DNA of 64,000 nucleotides from Pseudoclavibacter sp. CFCC 11306 (GCF_008831235.1 NZ_WBKF01000001.1:310001-374000); one strand, 5' to 3'; shown: positions 33,871-42,344, counted from the first letter of the stretch. Numbers and translations are program-made. The notes: a model not told the origin generated them from the letters alone.

Positions 33871-34877
33871 GCGACCAGTCGAACGCAGCCATGCAGCGCC
33901 TCGGATTCGCCTTGGTGCTGGTGCCGTGGGTGGTGGCCAACCCTGGCGCGACCGTCGAATCGATCTCCGAATGGTTCGACGTGCCCGCCGAGCAGGTACG
34001 AGACACCGTGCGCATGCTGCCCCTTGTGGGTGTGCCCGGTGACTCAGCGGCCTACGATCCAGGCAACCTCTTTGACATCGACTATGACGACTTCGAGCTC
34101 AACGACCGGGTGACGATCACGAACTCCGTGGGTCTGAACCATGTGCAGCGCTTCTCGACCGCCGAGCTCGCAGGGCTCTCTGCGGCGCTGAACTATCTGG
34201 CCGCACTGCTGCCCGACGAGCGACGCGCTGCGGCCACCCGACTCGCCGCTCGACTGGGCGGCGGCACGGTCACGGCTCGCAGCGAGGGACGCTTCGCCGA
34301 GACGATCGCGCTGCTGCGGGCCTGCGGCGCCGACCGGGGCGCGGTGGAGTTCGACTACACCTCGGCCTCCGGGCACCGATCGCACCGCACGGTCACCGTC
34401 GAACGCGTGCGCATGACCCAGGGCATCTGGTACCTCTCGGGAGTCGACGGCGTCGACAGCACGGGCCTGCCGCGCCGACGCACCTTCCGGCTCGATCGCA
34501 TGGCGGCGGTCGCCCGCAGCGCAAGACCGCCGATCGCAGCCGATCACGGCCAGTCGACCTCGGCATCCGTCGACACCGTGAGCAGAGACGACGAGGCCGA
34601 GCCCATCACCGTCACTCTCGAGGTGCAGGCCGAGGCCGCCGGTGTGCTCATGGCGTTCGGAGAGCGTCTGACCGACGATGTGAGCTGGCCGGTGCGCCGC
34701 CTGGTGCGAGTCGCATCGGTGCCTGCACTCGTGAGACACGTGAGTTCGCTGCCCGGGCGCGTTCGCATCCTCGCTCCGGCATCGGTGCGCGAGGCTGTGG
34801 CCGACCATGCTCGTCGCGCGCTGGCGGCCTCTGTGGATGCCGAGCTGGCCTCGTCCGACGAGTCACCTGACGAGTAG
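33867..34877 (+). CDS. pafC: WYL-domain transcriptional regulator PafC
   Basis: 336 residues. N-terminal helix-turn-helix (~residues 8-60: RLGFALVLVPWVVANPGATV), WYL domain (VEFDYTSASGHRSHRTVTVE, then GIWYLSGVDG, which keeps the WYL triad) and C-terminal WCX segment (VRRLVRVASVPALVRH). It is the partner of PafB; in other actinobacteria the two act as a heterodimer or fusion sensing single-stranded DNA. The ATGA overlap with pafB supports equal synthesis. A RecA-NDp-like promoter at 127-149 is a possible target in this window. Confidence 0.9.
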   Translation: MSDQSNAAMQRLGFALVLVPWVVANPGATVESISEWFDVPAEQVRDTVRMLPLVGVPGDSAAYDPGNLFDIDYDDFELNDRVTITNSVGLNHVQRFSTAELAGLSAALNYLAALLPDERRAAATRLAARLGGGTVTARSEGRFAETIALLRACGADRGAVEFDYTSASGHRSHRTVTVERVRMTQGIWYLSGVDGVDSTGLPRRRTFRLDRMAAVARSARPPIAADHGQSTSASVDTVSRDDEAEPITVTLEVQAEAAGVLMAFGERLTDDVSWPVRRLVRVASVPALVRHVSSLPGRVRILAPASVREAVADHARRALAASVDAELASSDESPDE

Positions 34878-34887
34878 GATCGTGATC

Positions 34888-35208
34888 ATGTTCTTCTGGA
34901 TCTCTCTGGGCGTGGTCGTCCTGGCGCTGCTGGCGCTGGCTCTCGTGGCCTGCGTCCGCGTGCCGCGGTATCGTCGGTCGGCACGTCAGCTGATGGCCGC
35001 CGTCGACGAGATTCCGAAGTCGCTGGGTCCGCTGACCGCTCAGATCGGCCTCCTCCAGCAGCGGCTGCGCCCCGATACCAGGATCAGCCTCGACGACGAG
35101 GGTCTCTCTCTGACGTCGAGTGAGATCGAAGAGGCCCAGCGGCGTCGCGTCATGGCGGCGCGTGCGGCTCGGGCGAAGTACCGTCGTCTGCGACGGGCTC
35201 GATCCTGA
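34888..35208 (+). CDS. Small single-pass membrane protein between pafC and tatA
   Basis: 106 residues from ATG 34888, 7 nt after TAGGAT (34875-34880). The first ~22 residues form one hydrophobic helix (MFFWISLGVVVLALLALALV). The rest is a basic, helical cytoplasmic domain with a possible coiled coil (PLTAQIGLLQQRL) and an Arg-rich end. I do not recognise the family. The position next to tatA is notable, but it lacks the TatA/TatB hinge motif. Codon use resembles its neighbours. Confidence 0.65.
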   Translation: MFFWISLGVVVLALLALALVACVRVPRYRRSARQLMAAVDEIPKSLGPLTAQIGLLQQRLRPDTRISLDDEGLSLTSSEIEEAQRRRVMAARAARAKYRRLRRARS

Positions 35209-35255
35209 CACTCCCACAGCCAGCGGCACCGGCTCGGTGACACCGAACGCACCGC

Positions 35256-35261
35256 TATACT
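35256..35261 (+). promoter_or_regulatory. -10 box of tatA
   Basis: TATACT at 35256-35261, 34 nt before the tatA ATG. TTGGAGCGA gives the ribosome-binding site. GTGACA at 35237-35242 resembles a -35 but is too close (13 nt). Confidence 0.45.
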
Positions 35262-35295
35262 GATCACGATTCCCCACACCCTTGGAGCGACCGCA

Positions 35296-35610
35296 ATGAA
35301 ACCTTGGCAGATCATCATCATCGTCCTCGTCATCCTGCTGCTCTTCGGTGCGCCGAAGCTGCCCGGTCTGGCGAAGAGCCTGGGGCAGTCCATGCGCATC
35401 TTCCGCAAAGAGGTGAAGGGACTCGAAGCAGACAAAGCCGCCGATCAGGAATTGACTCGGTCGAACCAGCAGAGCGAGCAGTCGTCGCCAATGACGTCAG
35501 GCCAGGCACCGGTGCAGCAGCCGGCGCCCGTACAGCAGCCCGTGCAGCAGCAGCCGGTTCAGCCGGCGCCCACACAGCCTGCTGAGGGCGACGCGCCGAA
35601 GAACGCCTGA
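35296..35610 (+). CDS. tatA: Sec-independent protein translocase subunit TatA
   Basis: 104 residues. One N-terminal membrane helix (~residues 5-17: QIIIIVLVILLLF), the conserved hinge FGAPKLPGLAKSLGQSMRIF with the F-G-x-x-K-L-P signature, and an amphipathic helix. The rest is a Gln/Pro-rich tail (APVQQPAPVQQPVQQQ). TatA forms the channel for folded proteins with RR signals such as the DyP peroxidase and Rieske QcrA. It is 13 nt ahead of tatC. No tatB is present, as in many Gram-positives with TatA/TatC. Confidence 0.95.
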   Translation: MKPWQIIIIVLVILLLFGAPKLPGLAKSLGQSMRIFRKEVKGLEADKAADQELTRSNQQSEQSSPMTSGQAPVQQPAPVQQPVQQQPVQPAPTQPAEGDAPKNA

Positions 35611-35623
35611 CACCGGCACGGCG

Positions 35624-36484
35624 GTGTCTCAGACGAAGAAGAGTCGCGACGGCACGATGTCGATCGCGCAGCACTTGGTGGAGCTGCAGAAGCGCATCAT
35701 CATCTGCGCGATCGCGATCGTGGCCGCCGCGATCGGTGCGTGGTTCATCGCGCCGTTCGTGCTCGACGCGCTGCGAGAGCCTCTGCTGATGGTCATGCAG
35801 AAGACCGGCAGACAGACCCAGATCAACTACTCGGACGTGTCGAGTCCGCTCAATGTGCGCATGCACATCACGATGGTGCTTGGCATCATCATCGCGGCTC
35901 CGATCTGGCTCTACGAGCTCTGGCGGTTTCTCGCTCCCGGCATGCTGCGCAAAGAGAAGCTCACCGCCGTCGGGTTCGTCGGCACGGCCATCCCGCTGTT
36001 CCTCGGCGGGTGTCTGTTCGGCTGGTGGGCGTTCCCGAACCTGGTGTCGTTCATGTCGAGCTTCGCATCGGCCGACGATGTGCAGCTGATCAGCGCAGAC
36101 ACCTACCTGCGATTCGTGATGAACCTGATGCTGTTCATGGGGCTCGGGTTCGTGCTGCCGCTGCTGCTCGTGCTGCTGAACTTCGTCGGCGTGATGAGCG
36201 CGAAGACCATCATCAAGGGCTGGCGCGTGGCCATCGTGGTCGCACTGATCTTCGCGGCGTTCATCACCCCGCCGACCGACATCCTCAGCATGTTCCTGCT
36301 CTCCAGCCCCATGCTCGGGCTCTACCTGATCGCCTGTCTCATCTCCTGGCTGCACGACCGACGCGCGGCGAAGCGGGCACAGACACTGCTCGAAGACGAT
36401 GCACTGCCCGACCCGGACATCCCCGGCACCTCAGACCTGACCGAGACCTCCGGTGCATCCGATGCGGGCAGCACGACGAAGTGA
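35624..36484 (+). CDS. tatC: Sec-independent protein translocase subunit TatC
   Basis: 286 residues from GTG 35624, with six membrane helices. Near the N-terminus are SIAQHLVELQKRIIICAIAI (H-L-x-E-L-x-x-R motif for signal-peptide binding) and LREPLL, and later AFITPPTDILSMFLLSSPM. The C-terminal 45 residues are acidic and Thr/Ser-rich. It forms the receptor complex with TatA encoded 13 nt upstream. The helicase gene follows. Confidence 0.95.
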   Translation: MSQTKKSRDGTMSIAQHLVELQKRIIICAIAIVAAAIGAWFIAPFVLDALREPLLMVMQKTGRQTQINYSDVSSPLNVRMHITMVLGIIIAAPIWLYELWRFLAPGMLRKEKLTAVGFVGTAIPLFLGGCLFGWWAFPNLVSFMSSFASADDVQLISADTYLRFVMNLMLFMGLGFVLPLLLVLLNFVGVMSAKTIIKGWRVAIVVALIFAAFITPPTDILSMFLLSSPMLGLYLIACLISWLHDRRAAKRAQTLLEDDALPDPDIPGTSDLTETSGASDAGSTTK

Positions 36485-36507
36485 CCCAGGGCGAACGTTC
36501 TGGACGA

Positions 36508-36531
36508 ATGACGACGATTGAGAAGCGATGA
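36508..36531 (+). promoter_or_regulatory. Seven-codon leader ORF overlapping the helicase start
   Basis: ATG 36508 opens a short frame, MTTIEKR, whose TGA (36529-36531) overlaps the ATG of the helicase at 36528 (ATGA). Its first 20 nt nearly duplicate the beginning of the helicase gene. Translational coupling is possible. Confidence 0.3.
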
Positions 36532-38960
36532 CGACTGAGAAGGCGATGCCGAGCGATGACTCTGGCGAGACTGTGGAGACGGAGCAGACGGCGCACGCCC
36601 CGCTGCCCGACGAAGTGGTGGCCTTTCAGCGCACGGTCGGGTTCGCGCTCGACGACTTTCAGGTGCAGGCCGCGCGCAGCATCGTTCATGGTCGGGGAGT
36701 GCTGGTCGCCGCCCCGACCGGCGCAGGCAAGACGATCGTCGCCGACTTCGCCGTCTACCTGACGATGCAGTCGGCAGCCGATGAGAAGATCTTCTACACG
36801 ACCCCGATCAAGGCGCTGAGCAATCAGAAGTTCCATGAGCTGCAGGAGCGTTACGGAGAGTCGAACGTCGGCCTGCTGACCGGTGACAACAACATCAACG
36901 CGACTGCACCGATCGTGGTGATGACCACCGAGGTGCTGCGCAACATGATCTACGAGCGCAGCGATCTGCTGGGCTCGCTCTCTTTCGTGGTGATGGACGA
37001 AGTGCACTATCTCGCCGACCGCATGCGCGGGCCGGTCTGGGAAGAGGTCATCATCCAGCTGCCCGAGCACGTTCGGCTCATCTCGCTGAGTGCGACGGTC
37101 TCGAACGCTGAAGAGTTCGGAGCGTGGCTGCAGGAGGTGCGCGGACACACCGACGTCATCGTCTCGGAGTTTCGTCCAGTGCCGCTCAACCAGCACGTGC
37201 TGGTGCGGGGTGATCTCGACGACCTCTTCGAACCCGGCCGTCCCGGCCAGCTCAACCGGCACCTGCACCGGCTCTCTGGTCTTGACGGGCCGCGATCGAA
37301 CCGGGAACGACGGCGCGGAGGTCATCACCGTCAGCAGCGCGTCGACCGGGCAGCGCTGGTGAAGACGCTCGAGCGCGCCGACCTGCTGCCGATGATCGGC
37401 TTCATCTTCAGCCGCGTCGGCTGCGATGCCGCAGTGCGTCAGTGCATGCTGGCCGGCATCTCACTGACGACCAAGCAGGAGCGCGACCAGATCAAACGGA
37501 TCATCGACCGCCACTGCCGTGACATCCCGTACCAGGATCGCGAAGTGCTCGGTTTCAAACACTGGAAGGGCGCCCTGCTGCGCGGTGTCGGCGCGCACCA
37601 CGCCGGGCTGCTGCCCGCGTTCAAAGAGACCGTCGAAGAGCTGTATCAGCGTCGACTCGTTCGGGTGGTCTTCGCGACCGAGACGCTGGCGCTCGGCATC
37701 AACATGCCGGCGCGTACGGTGGTCATCGAGAGCCTTGAGAAGTACAACGGCGTCGCTCGTGTGCCGATCACAGCGGGGGAGTACACCCAGCTGACCGGGC
37801 GTGCGGGCCGTCGCGGCATCGACGACCAGGGGCATTCGGTCGTGGTGTGGCAGCCCGGTGTCGACCTCGAACGGGTCGCTTCTCTGGCCAGCCGTCGCAC
37901 CTACCCACTGAAGTCGGCGTTCCGCCCCACCTACAACATGGCGGTGAACCTGATCGGGCAGTTCGGCCTCAGCGCGACGAGAGAGATCCTCGAATCGTCG
38001 TTCGCCCAGTTCCAGGCCGACCGGTCGGTCGTCGGCCTGGCTCGAAAGCTCAAAGAGCAGCGCACCTCGCTCGACGGCTACGCCGAGGCGGCCGGGCTGG
38101 ACGATCCTCTGCTGCGCGACTTCTTCGACCTGCGTCACGAACTCTCAGAGACCGACCGCAGCATCCAGCACATCTCGAAGAAGGAGCGCCGCAGCGGCAG
38201 TCGACGTGACGACCTCATCGCTCACGCCCGCGACCTGAAGGTCCAGCTGCGGCAGCATCCGGCCGCTCGCATCGACGATGTCGAGGATCGGGCCCGGTGG
38301 GCCGAGCGCTGGTGGCGTCTGCAGCGCCAGACAGAAGACCTCCAACGCGAGATCGAGCACAGAGTGAGCAACATCGCGCTGACCTTCGAACGCGTCGTGC
38401 GCGTACTGGTACATTTCGGCTATCTCTCTGCCGATGCAGATCTGGCCGAGGTCGCGGTCACCGATCAGGCCGGGCTCCTCGACAAGATCTATGGAGAACG
38501 CGATCTGGTCGTCGCCGAGTGTCTGCGCCGAGAGGTGTGGAAGGGACTCGAACCGGATCAGCTCGCCGCGATCGTCACGGCTTTGGTCTACGAGCCACGG
38601 CGCGACCGCGGCGACGAAGAGGTGTGGCTGCCTCGAGGCGCCCTGCAGAAGGCTTACGCCGACACGGTGTCGGTCTGGCATGAGATCGACGACCAAGAGC
38701 AGCGCCGCGATCTGCCGAGGTTCCCCGAGCCGAACGCGCTGGTGTGCACGGCGGTGCTGCGATGGAGCCGGGGCGCCACGCTCGATCACGTGCTCGAAGA
38801 GGCAGAGCTGCCCGCAGGCGACTTCGTGCGACTCATGAAGATGGTCATCGACCTGCTCGACCAGATCGGCGCCGCGCAGCCAGACGGGGTCGGGGCTGTG
38901 GCTCGCAGCGCCAAGGATCTGCTGCTGCGCGGCATTGTCGAGTACTCGAGCGTCGGGTGA
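36528..38960 (+). CDS. Ski2/HelY-type DEAD/DEAH RNA helicase
   Basis: 810 residues. Motif I APTGAGKT (~residues 61-68), motif Ia PIKALSNQK, motif II DEVH (DEVHYL), motif III SATVSN and motif VI QLTGRAGRRGID in the second RecA domain, with the LALGINMPARTVVIE motif V. The C-terminal part is a helical Ski2-like domain. An insert at ~240-280 is Arg/His-rich. The gene lies after tatAC as helY does in mycobacteria. It probably unwinds RNA in turnover. The stop overlaps lnt (TGATG). Confidence 0.9.
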   Translation: MTTEKAMPSDDSGETVETEQTAHAPLPDEVVAFQRTVGFALDDFQVQAARSIVHGRGVLVAAPTGAGKTIVADFAVYLTMQSAADEKIFYTTPIKALSNQKFHELQERYGESNVGLLTGDNNINATAPIVVMTTEVLRNMIYERSDLLGSLSFVVMDEVHYLADRMRGPVWEEVIIQLPEHVRLISLSATVSNAEEFGAWLQEVRGHTDVIVSEFRPVPLNQHVLVRGDLDDLFEPGRPGQLNRHLHRLSGLDGPRSNRERRRGGHHRQQRVDRAALVKTLERADLLPMIGFIFSRVGCDAAVRQCMLAGISLTTKQERDQIKRIIDRHCRDIPYQDREVLGFKHWKGALLRGVGAHHAGLLPAFKETVEELYQRRLVRVVFATETLALGINMPARTVVIESLEKYNGVARVPITAGEYTQLTGRAGRRGIDDQGHSVVVWQPGVDLERVASLASRRTYPLKSAFRPTYNMAVNLIGQFGLSATREILESSFAQFQADRSVVGLARKLKEQRTSLDGYAEAAGLDDPLLRDFFDLRHELSETDRSIQHISKKERRSGSRRDDLIAHARDLKVQLRQHPAARIDDVEDRARWAERWWRLQRQTEDLQREIEHRVSNIALTFERVVRVLVHFGYLSADADLAEVAVTDQAGLLDKIYGERDLVVAECLRREVWKGLEPDQLAAIVTALVYEPRRDRGDEEVWLPRGALQKAYADTVSVWHEIDDQEQRRDLPRFPEPNALVCTAVLRWSRGATLDHVLEEAELPAGDFVRLMKMVIDLLDQIGAAQPDGVGAVARSAKDLLLRGIVEYSSVG

Positions 38961-40603
38961 TGCGGCACCAGCACCGCGCAGATGCGATCGTTCGGGCAGT
39001 CGTCGCCCTTGCGGCCGGTGTGCTCTACCAGTACGCGTTCGCCCCCTATCTGATCTGGCCGCTGACGCTGCCTGCGATGGCGCTGATCGCCTGGGCTGTG
39101 CTCGGTCGCGGATTCTGGTTCGGGGCGCTGTGCGGGGCGCTGTTCGGCGCAGGGTTCTGGTCGGGCCACATCATGTGGCTGACCGAATACCTAGGGGCGG
39201 TGCCCTGGATCGCTCTGAGCGGCGCCATGACGTTCTTCTGCGCATTCGGCTGTGCGCTTGGCGGATACCTGACCCGACGTCGACTGGTGCGGCAGACGCA
39301 TCCGGCGCTGATCGCTCTGATCTGGGCGGTCGTCTGGACGGCGCGCGAAGCGGTGTTCTCACGGATGCCGTATGGCGGGTTCGCGTGGGGAGAGGCGGCG
39401 CACAGCCAGTCGAACGCGCCGACGATCGGGCTCTCGTCGTGGGTCGGTCTGGCAGGCCTGAGCCTCGCGCTGGTCTTCGTCTCGACGCTGCCCGTGACGT
39501 GGATGCTCTCGCGTCGGCCGGTGCGTCGGCCGCTGGTCGTCGGCATGGCTCTGCTGGTGCTGGGAATGCTGGTGCCGGCTTGGGGAGCGATCGTGCCATC
39601 GCAGGGATCAGTGCGCATAGCAGCCGTTCAGGGCAACGCGAATGCCGGTCTCTTTTCGAACGCGCAGCCTGGTGAGATACTGGCGAACCATCTCGCGGCC
39701 GCCAGAGAGATCATGCACGACGACTTCGACGTGATGGTCTGGCCTGAGAACGCGGTCGACCTCGACGTGCTGCGCAGCCGTCAGGCCCACGCCGAGATCG
39801 AGGCCTTCGTCAATGAGATGGGTCGCCCGCTCGTGTTGGGCAGCGTGACGAAGCGCGGCGACGACTTCTTCAACAGCGTCGTGCTCTGGCTGCCGAAGGG
39901 CATGTCGGCGCCGACGGGCCTGACGGATGGGGGAGTCGACACGGCTGCCGACTCGGTGGTGCTCGGTGTCGATCCGACCACGACGTCAGGCGGACCGGTG
40001 CAGATCTACGACAAGAAGCATCCGGTGCCGTTCGCAGAGTACATGCCCGATCGCTGGCTGTTCCATCCGATCGCCCCAGATCTCGTTGACCTGGTGCCAC
40101 GCGGGTACACATTCGGGCAGCGCACCGGCAACTTCCAGATACCGACGGGTGACGACGCGATCAACGCCGGGGTGCTGATCTGCTTCGAGACAGGCGACAC
40201 CGACCTGATTCATGCGGCAGTCGCTGGGGGAGCGCAGCTGCTTCTGGCGCCGACGAACAACGCGGATTTCGGCCGCACCCCGGAGTCGGCGCAGCAGATG
40301 GCGATCGCGAGAGCCAATGCCGTCGCATCCGCGCGTTCGCTCGTGAACATCTCGACCGTCTCGTCGAGTGCGGTGATCGCGCCGGACGGACGATTCATGG
40401 ATCGGCTGCCCGACTTCGAACCGGGCGCCATGGTGCAGAACGTTCCGCTGCAGCGCTCACTGGCGCCGAGCTTCTTCGCCGGGCCGGTGATCACTTGGGG
40501 GAGCGTCGCCGCCACCGTGCTGCTGTTGGTCGGCGAGGTGGTGACGCGCCGCCGAGACCGGAGGCTACGTCAGCAGGTCACTGCTCGTTCGGGTCTGATT
40601 TGA
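38960..40603 (+). CDS. lnt: Apolipoprotein N-acyltransferase
   Basis: 547 residues from ATG 38960, coupled to the helicase stop. About six N-terminal membrane helices are followed by a nitrilase-fold domain. The catalytic triad is Glu in WPENAVDLD (~262), Lys in IYDKKHPVPFAEYMP (~353) and Cys in NAGVLICFETGDTDL (~403). A C-terminal membrane helix follows. Lnt adds the third acyl chain to lipoproteins. In this window CopC-operon and FKBP lipoproteins are likely clients. The gene's last 26 nt overlap the convergent rbpA-like gene. Confidence 0.92.
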   Translation: MRHQHRADAIVRAVVALAAGVLYQYAFAPYLIWPLTLPAMALIAWAVLGRGFWFGALCGALFGAGFWSGHIMWLTEYLGAVPWIALSGAMTFFCAFGCALGGYLTRRRLVRQTHPALIALIWAVVWTAREAVFSRMPYGGFAWGEAAHSQSNAPTIGLSSWVGLAGLSLALVFVSTLPVTWMLSRRPVRRPLVVGMALLVLGMLVPAWGAIVPSQGSVRIAAVQGNANAGLFSNAQPGEILANHLAAAREIMHDDFDVMVWPENAVDLDVLRSRQAHAEIEAFVNEMGRPLVLGSVTKRGDDFFNSVVLWLPKGMSAPTGLTDGGVDTAADSVVLGVDPTTTSGGPVQIYDKKHPVPFAEYMPDRWLFHPIAPDLVDLVPRGYTFGQRTGNFQIPTGDDAINAGVLICFETGDTDLIHAAVAGGAQLLLAPTNNADFGRTPESAQQMAIARANAVASARSLVNISTVSSSAVIAPDGRFMDRLPDFEPGAMVQNVPLQRSLAPSFFAGPVITWGSVAATVLLLVGEVVTRRRDRRLRQQVTARSGLI

Positions 40604-40850
40604 TACGAGAGAGCTCAAGCGCGCGCTTGCGGCGATCATGCAGGTAGTCGAGACGCTCGTCGAGAATCTCTTTGAGCTCCGTCTCGCTGCGGCGCTCCAG
40701 GAGCATGTCCCATGGGGTGCGCTGTGAGGCGGGCTCGCCCTTCTTCTTGCCCGTGGTCTTGGTCTTGGCCTTCGACTTGGACGCGGTCTTCGTCGTCGAC
40801 TTCGAAGCGGTCTTCGCCGTGGTCTTCGAAGAAGTTGCTTTGGTTGCCAT
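40578..40850 (-). CDS. RbpA-like sigma-binding protein lacking the core domain
   Basis: 90 residues from ATG 40850, preceded by GAAGG 6 nt upstream. Residues 43-76, RTPWDMLLERRS onward, match the basic linker and sigma-interaction domain of RbpA, which in M. tuberculosis reads RTHWDMLLERRS. Residues 1-38 are a Lys/Thr/Ser/Ala low-complexity tail (SKTTAKTASKSTTKTASKSK). The ~70-residue RbpA N-terminal tail and core domain are absent, and no frame upstream encodes them. RbpA binds group 1 and 2 sigma factors and stabilises open complexes. The position next to lnt is, as I recall, that of rbpA in related genomes. A histone-like DNA contact by the tail is only inferred. Confidence 0.8.
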   Translation of the reverse strand: MATKATSSKTTAKTASKSTTKTASKSKAKTKTTGKKKGEPASQRTPWDMLLERRSETELKEILDERLDYLHDRRKRALELSRIKSDPNEQ

Positions 40851-41039
40851 TCGATGCCTTCGTCTCGTCTGCCGGCAGAAGATACGCCGACCGTTCATTG
40901 TAGCCGCTCAGCACAACGACTGTGGGCCGAGATTTGTTCCCGCCGGCGGGGCAGCGGTCGTCGAAGCGTTCTGGACTGATACAGTTTTGCCTGCTGTGAG
41001 CACGTCGCGCGACGTGCCATTCGATCGAAAGGTGAGCAC

Positions 41040-41825
41040 GTGAGCGATCAGACGACGGAACAGACGACGGGCGATCAGCAGAAGCCACTTGCAGGCAGAG
41101 TTGCGCTGATCACCGGTTCGTCGCGCGGCATCGGTGCGGCGACGGCCGAACTTCTCGGCGCGCTGGGTGCGACCGTAGTGATCAACTACCGATCGAAGGT
41201 TCGTCGAGCCGAGCAGGTGGCCGACAAAGTGCGTGCCGCCGGCGGAGACGCTCTGGTCGTCCAGGGCGACCTCACGGACGAGGCATCGGTGACGGCGCTG
41301 TTCGACCGCGTCGGCGAGGCCTTCGGCCGCATCGACGTGCTGATTCTCAATGCCTCGGGAGGCATGGAGAAGAACATGGCCGACGACTACGCGCTGCAGC
41401 TCAACCGTGACGCGCAGGTGCGTGCGCTGACGCTGGCCGAGCCGCTGCTGAAAGAGGGCTCGCGCGTCGTCTTCATCACCAGTCATCAGGCGCACTTCAT
41501 CCGCACCACGCCGACGCTGCCGGAGTACCGCCCGGTGGCCGAGTCGAAGCGCGCCGGTGAGGATGCGCTGCGTGAGCGCATCCCGGAGCTCGCGAAACGC
41601 GGTGTCGGCTTCGTGGTGGTCTCAGGCGACATGATCGTCGGCACGATCACCGCAACGCTGTTGAACCGCATCAACCCGGGCGTGCTCGACGAGCGCACCG
41701 AGCAGGTCGGCAAGCTGTACACCGTCGAGGAGTTCGCCGAGCAGATTCGCGACGCCGTGCTCGAGCCGATCCCGGCGGACAATACGAAGTACGTCGGAGA
41801 CATCTCGTTCTTCACCGGCAAGTGA
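41040..41825 (+). CDS. SDR-family oxidoreductase with altered catalytic Tyr
   Basis: 261 residues from GTG 41040 with GAAAGG upstream. The Rossmann fold shows ITGSSRGIGAATAELLG (~residues 24-40), NASGG (~100) and FITSHQAHF (Ser, ~142). The usual YxxxK is VAESKRAGEDALR (~167-179): Lys is kept, but the position four residues before it is Val instead of Tyr. A Tyr three residues earlier (EYRPV) might substitute. The family is clear; substrate and even activity are uncertain. Confidence 0.82.
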   Translation: MSDQTTEQTTGDQQKPLAGRVALITGSSRGIGAATAELLGALGATVVINYRSKVRRAEQVADKVRAAGGDALVVQGDLTDEASVTALFDRVGEAFGRIDVLILNASGGMEKNMADDYALQLNRDAQVRALTLAEPLLKEGSRVVFITSHQAHFIRTTPTLPEYRPVAESKRAGEDALRERIPELAKRGVGFVVVSGDMIVGTITATLLNRINPGVLDERTEQVGKLYTVEEFAEQIRDAVLEPIPADNTKYVGDISFFTGK

Positions 41826-41833
41826 GCGTGAGC

Positions 41834-41858
41834 CTCGACGCTCGTCTCGGGCGTCGAG
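41834..41858 (+). terminator. Hairpin after the SDR gene
   Basis: CTCGACGC (41834-41841) with GCGTCGAG (41851-41858), loop 9 nt, starting 9 nt after the stop codon. There is no U-tract. Confidence 0.5.
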
Positions 41859-41871
41859 AGACATGATGGTG

Positions 41872-41934
41872 ACCCCTCTCCAGTAATCCGATAATGTATG
41901 TTATGTCATATATCGTGGATTCTCGGAGAGGGGT
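41872..41934. repeat. Nested 63-nt inverted repeat with AT-rich centre
   Basis: The outer arms are ACCCCTCTCC (41872-41881) and GGAGAGGGGT (41925-41934), a perfect 10-bp match. Inner arms are AATCC (41885-41889) with GGATT (41917-41921), and CGATA (41889-41893) with TATCG (41911-41915). The 17-nt centre is AT-rich, unlike the surrounding DNA. It could be a structured RNA or a multi-part operator. Confidence 0.55.
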
Positions 41935-42059
41935 TCTCCTCTTCCGGGCCGGCGAATGACACTGTCGCGCTTTCTGCACAGCGCGGCCATCACATCGATG
42001 TCATGCACTGCCTTCATGTCTGCGGTGATGATTCTTCGGTCGCATGCCAGTCTGGCCAG

Positions 42060-42344
42060 ATGAGACAGATCAGAGTGACGACTCCGAATCGCCGAGCGAT
42101 TCCGCCGCCGCGCATCAAGACGAATGACGACCGGCCGCTTGAGCCAGCTCAGGTGCGCATCGCTCCTGAGCTCAGCTCAGCTGCACACCACCGGATGCGC
42201 GACGGACCGCCGCCGCGCATCCGTGTCGGGATCAGGCCGACTGCACCCGGACGGGTCGAACCGCAGCTGCCAGACGATCTGACGACGATCGGCGATCCGC
42301 CGACGGTCGACGACTACTTCGCGCCTGATCAGTTCTTCGACTGA
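42060..42344 (+). CDS. Hypothetical small protein, acidic C-terminus
   Basis: 94 residues from ATG 42060; ATG 42003 and 41898 are in frame further upstream. The sequence is Pro/Arg-rich in the first two thirds (RAIPPPRIKTNDDRPLEP, RMRDGPPPRIRVGI) and acidic at the end (DDLTTIGDPPTVDDYFAPDQ). Third codon positions are mainly G or C, which supports coding. It overlaps the convergent trpD gene by 16 nt. I do not recognise the family. A 63-nt inverted repeat lies upstream. Confidence 0.45.
   Translation: MRQIRVTTPNRRAIPPPRIKTNDDRPLEPAQVRIAPELSSAAHHRMRDGPPPRIRVGIRPTAPGRVEPQLPDDLTTIGDPPTVDDYFAPDQFFD

Noticed and set aside
37201-37380. Possible frameshift in the helicase (Arg/His-rich stretch)
   Set aside because: The frame stays open, and HelY-type helicases carry a variable basic insert at this position.
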